Part shown: in pieces, positions 8,451-17,945 of the stretch
How the letters are laid out: every line of letters starts with the position of its first letter
How positions within the stretch are numbered: the first letter of the stretch is position 1
Source: CAIYUC01 sp963682005
GTDB lineage: Bacteria; Bacteroidota; Bacteroidia; Bacteroidales; FEN-979
Assembly: GCA_963682005.1 (NCBI GenBank)
Contig: OY820914.1
Span: 2,232,001 to 2,296,000 of the forward strand
Length of the DNA stretch: 64,000 nt
Direction: 5' to 3'
Made by a program: the position numbers and the translations under genes
Notes under the pieces: generated by a model
The model's input: only the letters and a program-made list of their open reading frames with translations
Database searches by the model: none
What the model was told of the DNA's origin: nothing

Positions 8451-9539
8451 ATGTACACGAAAAAAGAAAGAAAACCCTCAGGCGATAAACAACAGCGGAC
8501 CGAACTGGCAGAACTTGGCGAATTCGGCCTGATCGATCACCTTACCAGGAATATCCGGATCAAAAACCCGGGAACATTAAAAGGGGTGGGCGATGATGCG
8601 GCCGTGATCGATACGAAAGAAAAACTCCTGCTTCTTTCGACTGACCTGCTGATCGAAGGGGTGCATTTCGACCTCACCTATATGCCGCTGAAGCATCTCG
8701 GCTACAAAGCTGCCGTTGTCAATATCTCGGATATCGCAGCCATGAACGGGGTTCCGAAACAAATGACAGTTTCCCTGGCGGTATCCAACAGGTTTTCTGT
8801 GGAGGCGCTCGATGAATTGTACAGCGGGATACTCCTCGCTTGTGAAACGTATCATGTTGACCTGGTAGGTGGCGATACCAGCTCCAGTGTATCTGGTCTC
8901 GTCATCTCCATTACCATAACAGGTGAAGCCTCAAAAGAGGAGGTTGTCTACCGGAACGGTGCAAAAGAAGGAGATCTGCTTTGTGTGACCGGAGACCTTG
9001 GCGGAGCCTACATGGGATTGCTGGTCCTTGAGCGGGAAAAGCAGGTTTATAAAGTGAACCCCGAAATGCAACCCGAATTAGAAGGTTTTGATTATGTACT
9101 CCAGCGCCAGCTGAAACCGGAAGCCAGAACAGATATCCGGGGACTCCTGCATGGAATTGGAGTACATCCCACTGCCATGATCGATATTTCTGATGGTCTT
9201 GCGTCGGAGATCCTGCATATTTGCAAGCAATCCAACGTCGGGTGCAAACTATATGAAGAGAAAATTCCGATCGATGAAGAGGTCCGGAAACTTTCGATGG
9301 AATTCAAGATCATACCTTCGGTTAGTACCTTAAGCGGGGGAGAGGACTATGAACTTCTTTTCACTGTGAACCAGGCAGACTATGAAAAGATCAAATCGGT
9401 CCAGGGTGTTTCAATCATCGGACATATGACCCCTGCCTCCAGAGGCCGGGAGATGATAACCCCGGACGGGAAGTCGGTGGAACTGACAGCCCAGGGCTGG
9501 GATGCAACGAAAACCGTCAGGGACGGCTTACCCGGTTAA
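8451..9539 (+). CDS. thiL: Thiamine-monophosphate kinase
   Basis: ThiL phosphorylates thiamine monophosphate to thiamine pyrophosphate, the last step of cofactor synthesis, in the cytoplasm. The 362-residue protein has the PurM/ThiL-fold signatures: GVGDDAAVID near residue 45, STDLLIEGVHFDL, the Asp-rich LVGGDTSSS loop, GDLGGAYMG, and the C-terminal MIDISDGLASEI and LSGGEDYELLFTV. The first 20 or so residues are a non-conserved polar extension; the start ATG is the only one before the conserved core in this reading frame region. Its 3' end overlaps the convergent beta-propeller gene by 23 nt. No other thiamine genes are in the window. Confidence 0.95.
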   Translation: MYTKKERKPSGDKQQRTELAELGEFGLIDHLTRNIRIKNPGTLKGVGDDAAVIDTKEKLLLLSTDLLIEGVHFDLTYMPLKHLGYKAAVVNISDIAAMNGVPKQMTVSLAVSNRFSVEALDELYSGILLACETYHVDLVGGDTSSSVSGLVISITITGEASKEEVVYRNGAKEGDLLCVTGDLGGAYMGLLVLEREKQVYKVNPEMQPELEGFDYVLQRQLKPEARTDIRGLLHGIGVHPTAMIDISDGLASEILHICKQSNVGCKLYEEKIPIDEEVRKLSMEFKIIPSVSTLSGGEDYELLFTVNQADYEKIKSVQGVSIIGHMTPASRGREMITPDGKSVELTAQGWDATKTVRDGLPG

Positions 9540-10539
9540 TACCTGATCCAACGACCAGGATCTTAAAAGAATCCGGAGTGATGATCCGCTTCCCGTCTTC
9601 CGTTTTTACTTCCGCAGCCGGAAGGTAAATTTTTCGCAGTGAAGGATCATATGCCATTGTCCTGGCCGATTTTTTTGTCGGCAACGTCTGCTTGACTTCG
9701 TAATTGTCAGCATCTTTCTGACGGATGACCGTTATTGTTCCCTCCCCGTTTGATGTGATGATCTCTTTTGTTCCCGGAATGAAGATCAGCCCGTCGCAAC
9801 CTGCGCCGATCGGGCATTTTGCAACAACCTTCCCGCTGGTTGCATCCATCACGATCATCTGGTTTGATCCGCTGCAGGCCGAGAACAGCCGGTTTGTTTT
9901 CTTGTCAAAAGCAAGGCCGGTCGGTTCTTTCCCAGGATCCAGGGGCCATTCGGCCTCCACTTTCAGGGTCTTTGCATCAAATTTGATGATCGTTCCCTTG
10001 TCTTCGATGTTGACAAACATCCTGCCTGTTCCGTCGGGGACTGCATATTCAGGCTTTCCGGTGAGGGCAATGGTCCCGGCCACCTCATCATTCAGGACAT
10101 CGATGGCTGTTGCGTCGTTGCTCTTGCCGTTGAATGTGAAAACACGCTTTGAAACCGGATCATAAATGATCGCATCCGGATTCTGGCCGACTTTGATCTT
10201 TTTCAGCACCTGGAGCGTATTGCAATCAAACACGATCACAGAATCCATTTTTCCGGCGGATATATATCCCTTTCCCGATTCCAGAACCAGGGCGATCCCA
10301 TGCACACCGTTCGTATTGGAGATAACCCCGATCAGGTGGTACGTATTCAGATCCATAACCTGTACCATCGTTCCATGCGAAATGAACAGGTGGGCCATGT
10401 TCGGATCGACTGTCAGGTAATCCCATCCTCCATCTCCGTTGACCGGGATCTCCTTCTGAAGCTTGTAGGCTCCCTGGGAAAAAGCAGTCTGACAAACAAG
10501 AATAGCCAGAAGGACAAAGAAAAATCGTAGAGTTTTCAT
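9517..10539 (-). CDS. Secreted YVTN/YncE-like beta-propeller protein
   Basis: 340 residues from the chosen ATG, which gives a signal peptide (MKTLRFFFVLLAILVCQTAFSQ); a 30-residue upstream extension of the frame lacks signal character and was dropped. The rest consists of YVTN-type propeller blades with motifs such as HLFISHGTMVQVMDLNTY, KRVFTFNGKSNDATAIDV and NRLFSACSGSNQMIVMD. Such proteins are periplasmic or secreted and usually act as binding or scaffold proteins; no enzymatic residues can be named. The gene is convergent with thiL (23-nt overlap) and divergent from uvrC, with a palindromic repeat in the divergent spacer. Confidence 0.85.
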   Translation of the reverse strand: MKTLRFFFVLLAILVCQTAFSQGAYKLQKEIPVNGDGGWDYLTVDPNMAHLFISHGTMVQVMDLNTYHLIGVISNTNGVHGIALVLESGKGYISAGKMDSVIVFDCNTLQVLKKIKVGQNPDAIIYDPVSKRVFTFNGKSNDATAIDVLNDEVAGTIALTGKPEYAVPDGTGRMFVNIEDKGTIIKFDAKTLKVEAEWPLDPGKEPTGLAFDKKTNRLFSACSGSNQMIVMDATSGKVVAKCPIGAGCDGLIFIPGTKEIITSNGEGTITVIRQKDADNYEVKQTLPTKKSARTMAYDPSLRKIYLPAAEVKTEDGKRIITPDSFKILVVGSGINRVSRP

Positions 10540-10568
10540 GGTTAGTTTGATTAAATTTATTTGTATCC

Positions 10569-10660
10569 CTTTGTGAACTCTGTGAATACTTTGTGTTCTT
10601 TGTGGTAAAAAAGAAAAGAATAACCACATAGGTCACTGAGGAGTCACAAAGGGCACAAAG
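10569..10660. repeat. Long imperfect inverted repeat (CTTTGTG family)
   Basis: The arm at 10569-10606 (CTTTGTGAACTCTGTG...TTTGTGGT) pairs imperfectly with the arm at 10623-10660 (ACCACATAGG...GGGCACAAAG) around a 16-nt A-rich loop. It lies between divergent genes. A hairpin with a similar design but different sequence is at 56019-56091. Confidence 0.75.
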
Positions 10661-10727
10661 AAAATTCCGGTAACTTTGTTCTTTGTTTCCTTAAAAGGAG
10701 GCCAAATTTACATAATCCGTAATAGAA

Positions 10728-12548
10728 TTGGGTCAGTCGCTGAATAAATATTTCTCGCACCTCGAATCCATTGTGAAAAATCTTCCGCAGAAGCCGGGGG
10801 TTTACCAGTATTTTGATGAGAAGAACAAGATCATTTATGTAGGCAAGGCAAAGAACCTGAAAAAGCGTGTCAGTTCTTATTTTTCCAAGATCAACTCGGT
10901 TAGTGGAAAAGTGCAGATGCTGGTCCGTAGGATCGCCGATATCCGCTATATCGTCGTCGATACAGAACAGGATGCCCTGTTGCTGGAGAACAACCTGATC
11001 AAGAAATACCAGCCACATTATAATGTTGCGCTGAAGGATGACAAGACCTTTCCCTGGATATGCATAAAAAATGAGCCTTTCCCGCGGGTGTTCTCCACCC
11101 GTCATGTGATCCGCGACGGCTCCTTTTATTTCGGTCCGTATGCCAATGTCAGGCTGATGCATACACTCCTGGACCTTGTCCGGCAATTGTTTCCGCTCCG
11201 TACCTGCAACCTGAACCTGACCGAAAAGAATATCCGGGCAAAGAAATTCAGGGTGTGCCTTGAATATCACCTCGGGAACTGCAAAGGGCCTTGTGAAGCC
11301 TTGCAAACCGCCGAAGATTATGACCTTTCCATCAGTTCGATCCGGGAAATCATCAAGGGAAATATTCATTCCGTATCACAGCAACTGAAAGATCTGATGA
11401 TGGAATATGCCGGCCGGATGGAATTTGAAAAGGCTCACATCGTAAAGGAAAAATACCTGCTGCTTGAAAAATACCAGAGCAAATCAACGATCGTGAACCC
11501 ATCGATCAACAATGTCGATGTTTTTTCAATCCTTCCGGATATCACCCATGCCTATGTCAATTTCATGAAGATCATGAATGGCGCGATCATCCAGGTCCAT
11601 ACGGTCGAGCTTGTCAAAAAGCTGGATGAATCGCCGGAAGAACTTCTTGAGCTGGCCATTACCGATATACGCCAGCGGTTCCACAGCGAAGCGCCGGAGA
11701 TCATCATTCCTTTCCCTGTTGATTACGAGATCCCGGGAGTGGCGTTCACCATCCCGAAGATCGGCGACAAGAAAAAGCTTCTCGAATTATCCGAACGGAA
11801 TGTGAAGTATTACCAGATGGAAAAGGAGAAGCAAAAGGAGCTTGTCGATCCGGAACACCGTTCAAACCGTATCCTGAACCAGGCCATGAGTGACCTGCGG
11901 ATGTCCGAGCTTCCTGTGCACATCGAGTGCTTCGACAACTCCAATATCCAGGGATCTTACCCGGTAGCAGCCATGGTCTGTTTTAAAAATGCAAAACCTG
12001 ATAAGAGCGAATACAGGCATTTCAATATCAAGACGGTTGAAGGACCGAATGATTTTGCCTCGATGGAAGAGATCATTACCCGCCGTTATACCCGGTTGCT
12101 GGATGAGAAAAAACCACTACCCCAGCTGATCATCATCGATGGTGGAAAAGGTCAATTATCTGCCGCTATGACAAGCCTTGAAAAGCTCGGGTTGAGAGGC
12201 AAGATTACCGTGATCGGAATTGCAAAAAAGCTGGAAGAGATCTATTACCCCGGCGATTCCGACCCGATGTACCTCGACAAAAAATCAGAAACCCTCCGGC
12301 TGATCCAGCATATGCGGGATGAAGCGCACCGCTTCGGGATCACGCATCACCGGAGGAAACGGGAAAAGGGCGGCATGAAAGCCCAGCTGACCGAGATCAA
12401 GGGTATCGGCTATTCGACCAACCAGGAGCTCCTGCGGAAATTCAGGTCGGTGAAGAACATTCAGCTTGCAACCCTTGAGGAACTTGCTGAAGTCATCGGG
12501 AAATCAAAGGCCGGGATCGTTTTCGGGCACTTCCATCCTTCAAAATAA
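10728..12548 (+). CDS. uvrC: UvrABC system protein C, excision nuclease subunit
   Basis: UvrC makes both incisions in nucleotide excision repair. The 606-residue protein has an N-terminal GIY-YIG nuclease (about 20-100, QKPGVYQYFDEKNKIIYVGKAKNLKKRVSSYF region), a Cys-containing linker, a UVR motif (around residue 210-240, RMEFEKAHIVKEK) for UvrB contact, the RNase H-like C-terminal nuclease (IECFDNSNIQG and LIIIDGGKGQL carry the acidic residues; DEAHRFGI the His) and a terminal helix-hairpin-helix (EIKGIGYSTNQELL). The start is TTG: an in-frame TAA lies at 10713-10715 and no ATG or GTG comes before the conserved domain. An AAAGGAGG sequence lies 27 nt upstream, too far for a normal ribosome site. 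Confidence 0.96.
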   Translation: MGQSLNKYFSHLESIVKNLPQKPGVYQYFDEKNKIIYVGKAKNLKKRVSSYFSKINSVSGKVQMLVRRIADIRYIVVDTEQDALLLENNLIKKYQPHYNVALKDDKTFPWICIKNEPFPRVFSTRHVIRDGSFYFGPYANVRLMHTLLDLVRQLFPLRTCNLNLTEKNIRAKKFRVCLEYHLGNCKGPCEALQTAEDYDLSISSIREIIKGNIHSVSQQLKDLMMEYAGRMEFEKAHIVKEKYLLLEKYQSKSTIVNPSINNVDVFSILPDITHAYVNFMKIMNGAIIQVHTVELVKKLDESPEELLELAITDIRQRFHSEAPEIIIPFPVDYEIPGVAFTIPKIGDKKKLLELSERNVKYYQMEKEKQKELVDPEHRSNRILNQAMSDLRMSELPVHIECFDNSNIQGSYPVAAMVCFKNAKPDKSEYRHFNIKTVEGPNDFASMEEIITRRYTRLLDEKKPLPQLIIIDGGKGQLSAAMTSLEKLGLRGKITVIGIAKKLEEIYYPGDSDPMYLDKKSETLRLIQHMRDEAHRFGITHHRRKREKGGMKAQLTEIKGIGYSTNQELLRKFRSVKNIQLATLEELAEVIGKSKAGIVFGHFHPSK

Positions 12549-12967
12549 ATTCTTCAACATTTCCATGCCAGATCACAGGAAGGAAAGTTACTCTGCAGTG
12601 ATCTTTTCCTGCATCACAACACCAATTGAAACCCCCACGAATGCGTCATTAATATCTGGCAACATGGCAAAATTTATGCTGATCAAAATATTTATTTCCT
12701 GAGAATCCCTGTTACGTAATTATTTCATTACATTTACGGGACCTAATTTTGAATTTTTTATTCTCCGGCAAAGGCTTAACGCTGATTTTTCATATTATGC
12801 CATGAGGAAATTTAAAAGCTTACCGATCTGGTCTGACGACCAACTGTTCCCCCGGTATCTGAACCGCAAAGATTCAAATAACCTGATCGTAATGGAGGAC
12901 GGAATTCAAACCACAACTTACAAGAAAAGAGACTCGTCAAAGATAAAAACCTCTAATCAAAACAGTT
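12549..12967. other. Gene-free spacer before the FISUMP gene cluster
   Basis: 419 nt without a supportable gene. TAATTTTG at 12744-12751 matches the TAnnTTTG -7 element and would give a leader of about 210 nt for the FISUMP lipoprotein gene, though no -33 element is clear. An 83-codon frame (12802-13053) runs into the next gene in another frame and has no recognisable features. Confidence 0.5.
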
Positions 12968-13945
12968 ATGAAAAAATTTGCGAAGCACCTGATTTTCTCA
13001 TTGGCATTGATAGGCACAATCTTAATGATTGCCTACGGTTGCAAGAAAGATGATTCATCCTCCTCCTCTAAAAAAGACCCGGTGATCACCTGGTCAAATC
13101 CGGCAGACGTCATTGCCGGAACATCGCTAACTGCCGCACAACTCAACGCAACCGCCGATGTAGCCGGCACGTTTGTTTATACTCCGGCCATTGGTACTGT
13201 CCTTAATGTGGGCCAGAATCAGGATTTAAAAACGGATTTCACACCGGCCGATGCAGCAAGCTATAACAACATCAGCAAAACGGTAAAGATCAATGTCACG
13301 GTTCCAACCGGCAGCGGGATCATTTTTAATCCCAATCTTACCTATGGAACCATGACCGACCAGGAGGGCAATGTTTATAAGACCATCACCATCGGCACAC
13401 AAACCTGGATGGCGGAAAACCTTCGGACTACGAAATACCGCAATGGAGACCCTGTGCCAAATGTACCCGACAGCGCGACCTGGCACAACCTTACTACAGG
13501 AGCATACTGCAATTATTACAACGATGCCGGTAATGTGGCAACATATGGGAGGATTTACAACTGGTATACCGTCAGCGATCCCAGGAAAATCACTCCTGCC
13601 GGCTGGCATGTTCCCACCATCGATGAATGGCATGCTTTATATGACTTTTTAGGGGGCGATAGTGTTGCCGGAGGTAAACTGAAAGAAACAGGTACCACGC
13701 ACTGGCAAAGCCCGAATGCGGGAGCAACCAACGAAACAGGTTTTACAGCCCTGCCGGGAGGAATGCGGCCATTTGTGCCCGGATGGAGAGATTTTATTGG
13801 TATTGGCTATGAAGGTTTCTGGTGGAGTTCTACTGAGACTGTATATGAGATTTTGAACACGCAGATATATTCAATATACTCCGGTGTATCCTGGGGTGGT
13901 TCAGACAAAAACAGGGGGCATAGTATTCGCTGCATCCGGGATTAA
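12968..13945 (+). CDS. FISUMP-domain lipoprotein 1
   Basis: 325 residues. A lipoprotein signal ends at Cys25 (LMIAYGC) and is followed by a Ser-rich linker (KKDDSSSSSKKD). Residues about 38-110 form an MBG/Ig-like module (YTPAIGTVLNVGQNQDL...SKTVKINV). Residues about 120-325 are a FISUMP domain (Fibrobacter succinogenes major paralogous domain): GNVYKTITIGTQTWMAENL at its start, GWHVPTIDEW in the middle and RGHSIRCIRD at the end. The fold is related to C-type lectins, so a surface binding role is likely; no ligand is known. It is a close paralogue of the gene at 15528-16511, from which it diverges mainly in the last 65 or so residues. Confidence 0.85.
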   Translation: MKKFAKHLIFSLALIGTILMIAYGCKKDDSSSSSKKDPVITWSNPADVIAGTSLTAAQLNATADVAGTFVYTPAIGTVLNVGQNQDLKTDFTPADAASYNNISKTVKINVTVPTGSGIIFNPNLTYGTMTDQEGNVYKTITIGTQTWMAENLRTTKYRNGDPVPNVPDSATWHNLTTGAYCNYYNDAGNVATYGRIYNWYTVSDPRKITPAGWHVPTIDEWHALYDFLGGDSVAGGKLKETGTTHWQSPNAGATNETGFTALPGGMRPFVPGWRDFIGIGYEGFWWSSTETVYEILNTQIYSIYSGVSWGGSDKNRGHSIRCIRD

Positions 13946-14000
13946 ACCCGCGACAATTCTGATAAAACAAACAGGTAATTACATTTTAATATTGAATCAA

Positions 14001-15368
14001 ATGAAAAACGCCCTACTCATTGCAATCCTTGCATTATCAGTGAATGCGATTGCACAAATCAACCGCCCAATGACCGGGATGCAACACCCATCCTTCATTT
14101 CCACGGAAAGTATTATTGGAATTAATGCGGATGAAAAAGGGACCATTTCCCGGGAAAATTCAAGGTTTCACCAGGAACAGATACGAATGGCCCATGGTAC
14201 ACGAAATCAGCGTTCCCCCATTCAGCTGTTTGACAGTGTATATCTGTGGCAATTGGATACCCTCACCATGGGATGGGAGAAATATAGCAGAACAATCGGT
14301 ATCGTGTATGATGCCAGCAATAATTTGACAAGTTATTCAGGCCAGTATTGGAACGGGAGTACCTGGGTGAATTCCAGGAAAGGAAACATGACCCATGATG
14401 CACGGAATAATCTGATCCTTGAATTGGAGCAGGAATGGAACGGCAGCGCCTGGGTGAATACGTATCAATACGTTTATACCTATGATGCCGGCAATAACCG
14501 GATAAACGAAGTATATCAGCATTGGGTAGCAGGTGCCTGGGTGAATATTAATCAATACACGTTTACCTATGATGTTAATAATAATCTCACAACTGAGCTG
14601 CACCAGGAATGGAGCGGCAGCGCCTGGGTGAATTTCCGACAGTACAGCGATACCTATGATGCCAGCAATAATCCGTTACTAACCTTAGAGGAAAGCTGGA
14701 ACGGCAGCGCCTGGTTAAATTATAATCAACTCACCTATACCTATGATGCCGGCCAAAATCTGACAAATGAATTACACCGGCATTGGGATGGCAGTTCATG
14801 GGTGAATTCTTATCAATACACCTTTACCTATGTTTCCGGTCATAATCCGACCATTGAATTATCGCAGACCTGGACATCCGGCGTCTGGGTGAATTCCTGG
14901 AAATCCACAAATACCTACGATGCCAGCAATAATCTGACACGTGAATTGTACCAGAATTGGAATGGCAGCGCCTGGGAGAATGACATGATATATAACTATT
15001 CGTATGATGCCAACAATTTCATGAAAAGCTATTCAAGAAAAATGTGGAAGTATACAGGAGCTATTATAAGCGGTGATAGTGCCTACTATTATTTTCACAC
15101 GGTTGCAGGAATAAATGATTTACTGAACGTGCGGAAAAGCATATCTGTCTATCCCAATCCATGCAACGGAACGTTTACCTTAGGCAGCATCAGCGATATC
15201 CGTTCGGTAGAAATCTTCAATACAGAGGGAGAAAGGGTTTATTCTGATTTTAAATTCGACGGACAAACATCAAAAGAGGTAGACCTGTCAGGCTATCGCA
15301 AAGGAATCTACATGATCAAGCTTCAGGGCGGCAAAGATTTTTATTACGGAAAAATTGTGGTGCAGTAA
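14001..15368 (+). CDS. Secreted repeat protein with type IX sorting domain
   Basis: 455 residues from the ATG at 14001, which gives a signal peptide (MKNALLIAILALSVNAIAQ); the frame opens further upstream inside the preceding gene, but without signal character. Residues about 110-360 hold about eight copies of a 32-residue repeat with the pattern W-NGSAWVN...YTYDASNN-L..EL, reminiscent of YD/RHS repeats. The C-terminus (about 375-455) is a type A type IX sorting domain: ISVYPNPCNGTF, VEIFNTEGE, GYRKGIYMIKL, KIVVQ. It is expected to be exported by the SprA-dependent system and attached to or released from the surface. It lies between two FISUMP lipoprotein genes on the same strand. Confidence 0.85.
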   Translation: MKNALLIAILALSVNAIAQINRPMTGMQHPSFISTESIIGINADEKGTISRENSRFHQEQIRMAHGTRNQRSPIQLFDSVYLWQLDTLTMGWEKYSRTIGIVYDASNNLTSYSGQYWNGSTWVNSRKGNMTHDARNNLILELEQEWNGSAWVNTYQYVYTYDAGNNRINEVYQHWVAGAWVNINQYTFTYDVNNNLTTELHQEWSGSAWVNFRQYSDTYDASNNPLLTLEESWNGSAWLNYNQLTYTYDAGQNLTNELHRHWDGSSWVNSYQYTFTYVSGHNPTIELSQTWTSGVWVNSWKSTNTYDASNNLTRELYQNWNGSAWENDMIYNYSYDANNFMKSYSRKMWKYTGAIISGDSAYYYFHTVAGINDLLNVRKSISVYPNPCNGTFTLGSISDIRSVEIFNTEGERVYSDFKFDGQTSKEVDLSGYRKGIYMIKLQGGKDFYYGKIVVQ

Positions 15369-15430
15369 CCTGTAAATAAATGTCTCCCTGTACTGGGGAC
15401 CCTGGAGTTCATGCTAATTTCCGGGAAAAT

Positions 15431-15464
15431 CAAATGCAAAATAGCAAGATGTAAGATGGTAAAA
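15431..15464. repeat. Half copy of the CAAATG/GTAAAATGG element
   Basis: CAAATGCAAAATAGCAAGAT followed by GTAAGATGGTAAAA resembles one arm of the palindromic elements at 35885-35950, 49544-49646 and 50085-50204, without the second arm. It precedes the second FISUMP lipoprotein gene. Confidence 0.55.
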
Positions 15465-15527
15465 AGGGATCATTCTTCAATGTCAATTCTTTTACAGAAA
15501 TTAGTATAAACCTCAAATAAAACTGCA

Positions 15528-16511
15528 ATGAAAAGATCAGCAAAAAATTTAATCATCCTATTGATTGGATTAGCGGTCGTATCGCTTGCAAACAGTTGCA
15601 AGAAAGATGATTCATCCTCCTCTTCAAAAAAAGACCCGGTGATCACCTGGGCAAATCCGGCAGATATTATTGTCGGAACCTCTTTAACTGCCACACAACT
15701 TAATGCAACCGCCGATGTACCCGGCACTTTTGTTTACACTCCGGCCATCGGTGCAGTCCTGAATGTGGGCCAGAACCAGGATTTGAAAACCGATTTCACA
15801 CCGGCCGATGCAGCAAACTACAACATTGTAAGCAAAACGGTAAAGATCAATGTCACGGCTCCAACCAACAGCGGGATCATTTTTAATCCCAATCTCACTT
15901 ATGGTTCGATGACCGACCAGGACGGTAATGTTTATAAGACCATTACTATTGGCACACAAACATGGATGGCGGAAAATCTGAGGACGGTTAAATACCGTAA
16001 TGGTGACCCCATACCCGAAGTAACCGATAATACAGCATGGTTTAATTTATTAACAGACGCTTACTGCAATTATAAAAATACCGCAAACAGTGATACCATT
16101 AATACTTATGGCAGGTTGTACAATTGGTATGCAGTATCCGACAGTCGGAACATTGCACCCATTGGATGGCATGTACCCACGGATGCTGAGTGGGCAACAT
16201 TAACAACTTACCTTGGTGGCGAAAGTGTGGCAGGTGGTAAAATGAAAGAAACCGGAATAACTCATTGGCCTTGGGTTAATCCATATGCCACCAATGAAAG
16301 TGGTTTTACTGCCTTGCCTTCCGGCGTCCGTGGTTACAATCTACATGGTGATTTCGGCTTCCTGGGCCTCGGTCTTGGATATTGGAGTAGCACTCCAGGC
16401 TACGGTTCTTCCGCAATGGATCTATATATGGACGCCGCAGCCAACTCAAATTGTTACAGCAGCTCCCGCAGTTTGTGGATGGGGTTTTCAATCAGATGTG
16501 TTAAGGACTGA
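15528..16511 (+). CDS. FISUMP-domain lipoprotein 2
   Basis: 327 residues, paralogue of the gene at 12968-13945. The lipobox Cys is residue 24 (LANSC) and the linker KKDDSSSSSKKDPVITW is the same in both. The Ig-like module and the first part of the FISUMP domain (to KYRNGDP) are almost identical in the two proteins at the amino-acid and largely at the nucleotide level; the C-terminal segment from SGVRGYN to MGFSIRCVKD is unrelated in detail. The domain ends with the standard SIRCVKD. Probably an outer-membrane-anchored surface binding protein. It follows the type IX cargo gene by 159 nt. Confidence 0.85.
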   Translation: MKRSAKNLIILLIGLAVVSLANSCKKDDSSSSSKKDPVITWANPADIIVGTSLTATQLNATADVPGTFVYTPAIGAVLNVGQNQDLKTDFTPADAANYNIVSKTVKINVTAPTNSGIIFNPNLTYGSMTDQDGNVYKTITIGTQTWMAENLRTVKYRNGDPIPEVTDNTAWFNLLTDAYCNYKNTANSDTINTYGRLYNWYAVSDSRNIAPIGWHVPTDAEWATLTTYLGGESVAGGKMKETGITHWPWVNPYATNESGFTALPSGVRGYNLHGDFGFLGLGLGYWSSTPGYGSSAMDLYMDAAANSNCYSSSRSLWMGFSIRCVKD

Positions 16512-16861
16512 GTCTGTTTTCAGTATTGAAAAACAATCAAAAAAAGAGCCGTCGTCGAATTCCAGTACCTTCAAGATTGACGGTTCCGGATTTCTCACAA
16601 GAATTCTGAATGAAAAAATGAAAACCTGATAAAACCATCCATCAGGCAGCTGAGGGTAATAGCATTACAGAAAGACCATTACTTCCAATCATTTATCGTT
16701 AGCTAAAAATAGTTAACGACCTTAAACTGCACATCCCTCAATCCTTTGCAGCATTCAGGAAAAGTCGGATAAGTCTAAATATAACATTTATAAGGATTTA
16801 AATAATCTATTCTTGTAATACTGACCGATTTCTGCCGTATCTTTGCAAAAATATTTGCTCT
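16512..16861. other. Spacer between FISUMP gene and oxidoreductase gene
   Basis: 350 nt with no supportable gene. The last 50 nt hold a promoter-like sequence for the downstream gene. No clear terminator hairpin with a T-run is seen after the FISUMP stop codon. Confidence 0.5.
16813..16845 (+). promoter_or_regulatory. Bacteroidota-type promoter
   Basis: TTG at 16813-16815 and TATCTTTG at 16838-16845 are separated by 22 nt, close to the known TTTG-N19-21-TAnnTTTG pattern. Transcription would begin about 10 nt before the TTG start codon of the next gene, giving a very short leader. Confidence 0.55.
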
Positions 16862-17941
16862 TTGGAAAAATTATCAATTGGTGACCTTCTTATTCCTGTT
16901 CCGATTATCCAGGGAGGTATGGGAGTGGGGGTTTCTTTGTCCGGATTGGCATCTGCAGTAGCCAATGAAGGCGGTGTAGGTGTAATTTCGAGTGCCGGTC
17001 TGGGTATCCTTTACAGAAAATTTTCTTCCGATTTTCTTGAAGCCAGCATTTACGGGCTGAGGGAAGAGATCAGGCTGGCACGTGAGAAAACCCGTGGGGT
17101 GATCGGTGTCAATATCATGGTCGCCATGTCCAATTTCACGGACCTGGTTAAAACTTCCATCGAAGAAAAAGTGGAAATTATTTTTGCCGGGGCCGGACTT
17201 CCGCTGGAATTGCCTTCATTCCTGAAAAAGGGAAGTAAAACGAAGCTGGTGCCTATCGTATCTTCGGCTCGTGCCACAAGGATCATCTGTTCAAGATGGT
17301 ATGAAAAGTACCATTACCTTCCTGATGCGATTGTAGTTGAAGGACCTAAAGCAGGCGGCCATCTTGGCTTTAAGAACGATCAGATCGACGATGAGCATTA
17401 TTCGCTCGAAAATCTTGTTCCGGCTATTGTTGCAGAGGTCAAGACTTTTGAAGAAAAATACAATCAGAAGATCCCGGTGATCGCTGCCGGGGGGATCTAT
17501 ACGGGTGAAGATATTTATAACATCATGAAACTGGGCGCTTCGGGCGTACAGATGGGAACGATCTTCGTGACTACCAATGAATGCGACGCTTCTGATGATT
17601 TTAAATATACTTACATCAATGCCAAAAAGGAAGATATCGGGATCATCAAAAGCCCTGTCGGGATGCCCGGCAGAGCCATTTTCAACGATTTCCTGGAAAA
17701 AGTAAAGCAGGGGAAGAAACAACCGATACGTTGCCCGTTCAAGTGCATAAAAACCTGCGACATTTCTTCAAGTCCTTATTGCATCATTACTGCTCTTATC
17801 AATGCAGTGAAGGGCAATTTCAACAATGGGTACGCTTTTGCCGGCTCCAATGCGTTCAAGGCGACGAGCATTAAGTCCGTTAAGGAAACATTCAGGAACC
17901 TTATCAGCGAATTCGGTGCTAAGGATTCAAGCTGCAAATAA
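16862..17941 (+). CDS. Nitronate monooxygenase / FabK-like FMN oxidoreductase
   Basis: 359-residue TIM-barrel flavoprotein of the nitronate monooxygenase family (2-nitropropane dioxygenase-like), which also includes the enoyl-ACP reductase FabK. Visible motifs: PVPIIQGGMGVGVS at the N-terminus, VIGVNIMVAMSNF, VEGPKAGGHLGF, PVIAAGGIYTGEDI and the phosphate-binding GASGVQMGTIFVTT. The C-terminus has a cysteine cluster (RCPFKCIKTCD...YC), seen in some longer members. The start is TTG, with a good promoter just upstream and no better start in frame. Whether it acts on nitronates or on acyl substrates cannot be decided here; no fatty-acid genes are adjacent. Confidence 0.85.
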   Translation: MEKLSIGDLLIPVPIIQGGMGVGVSLSGLASAVANEGGVGVISSAGLGILYRKFSSDFLEASIYGLREEIRLAREKTRGVIGVNIMVAMSNFTDLVKTSIEEKVEIIFAGAGLPLELPSFLKKGSKTKLVPIVSSARATRIICSRWYEKYHYLPDAIVVEGPKAGGHLGFKNDQIDDEHYSLENLVPAIVAEVKTFEEKYNQKIPVIAAGGIYTGEDIYNIMKLGASGVQMGTIFVTTNECDASDDFKYTYINAKKEDIGIIKSPVGMPGRAIFNDFLEKVKQGKKQPIRCPFKCIKTCDISSSPYCIITALINAVKGNFNNGYAFAGSNAFKATSIKSVKETFRNLISEFGAKDSSCK

Positions 17942-17945
17942 ATCC

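Noticed and set aside
10644..11369. 241-codon frame antisense to uvrC
   Set aside because: Antisense shadow of the GIY-YIG and linker region of uvrC.
12802..13053. 83-codon frame before the first FISUMP lipoprotein
   Set aside because: It overlaps the true gene in another frame, has no recognisable motif and its last third is a shadow of the FISUMP signal peptide region.
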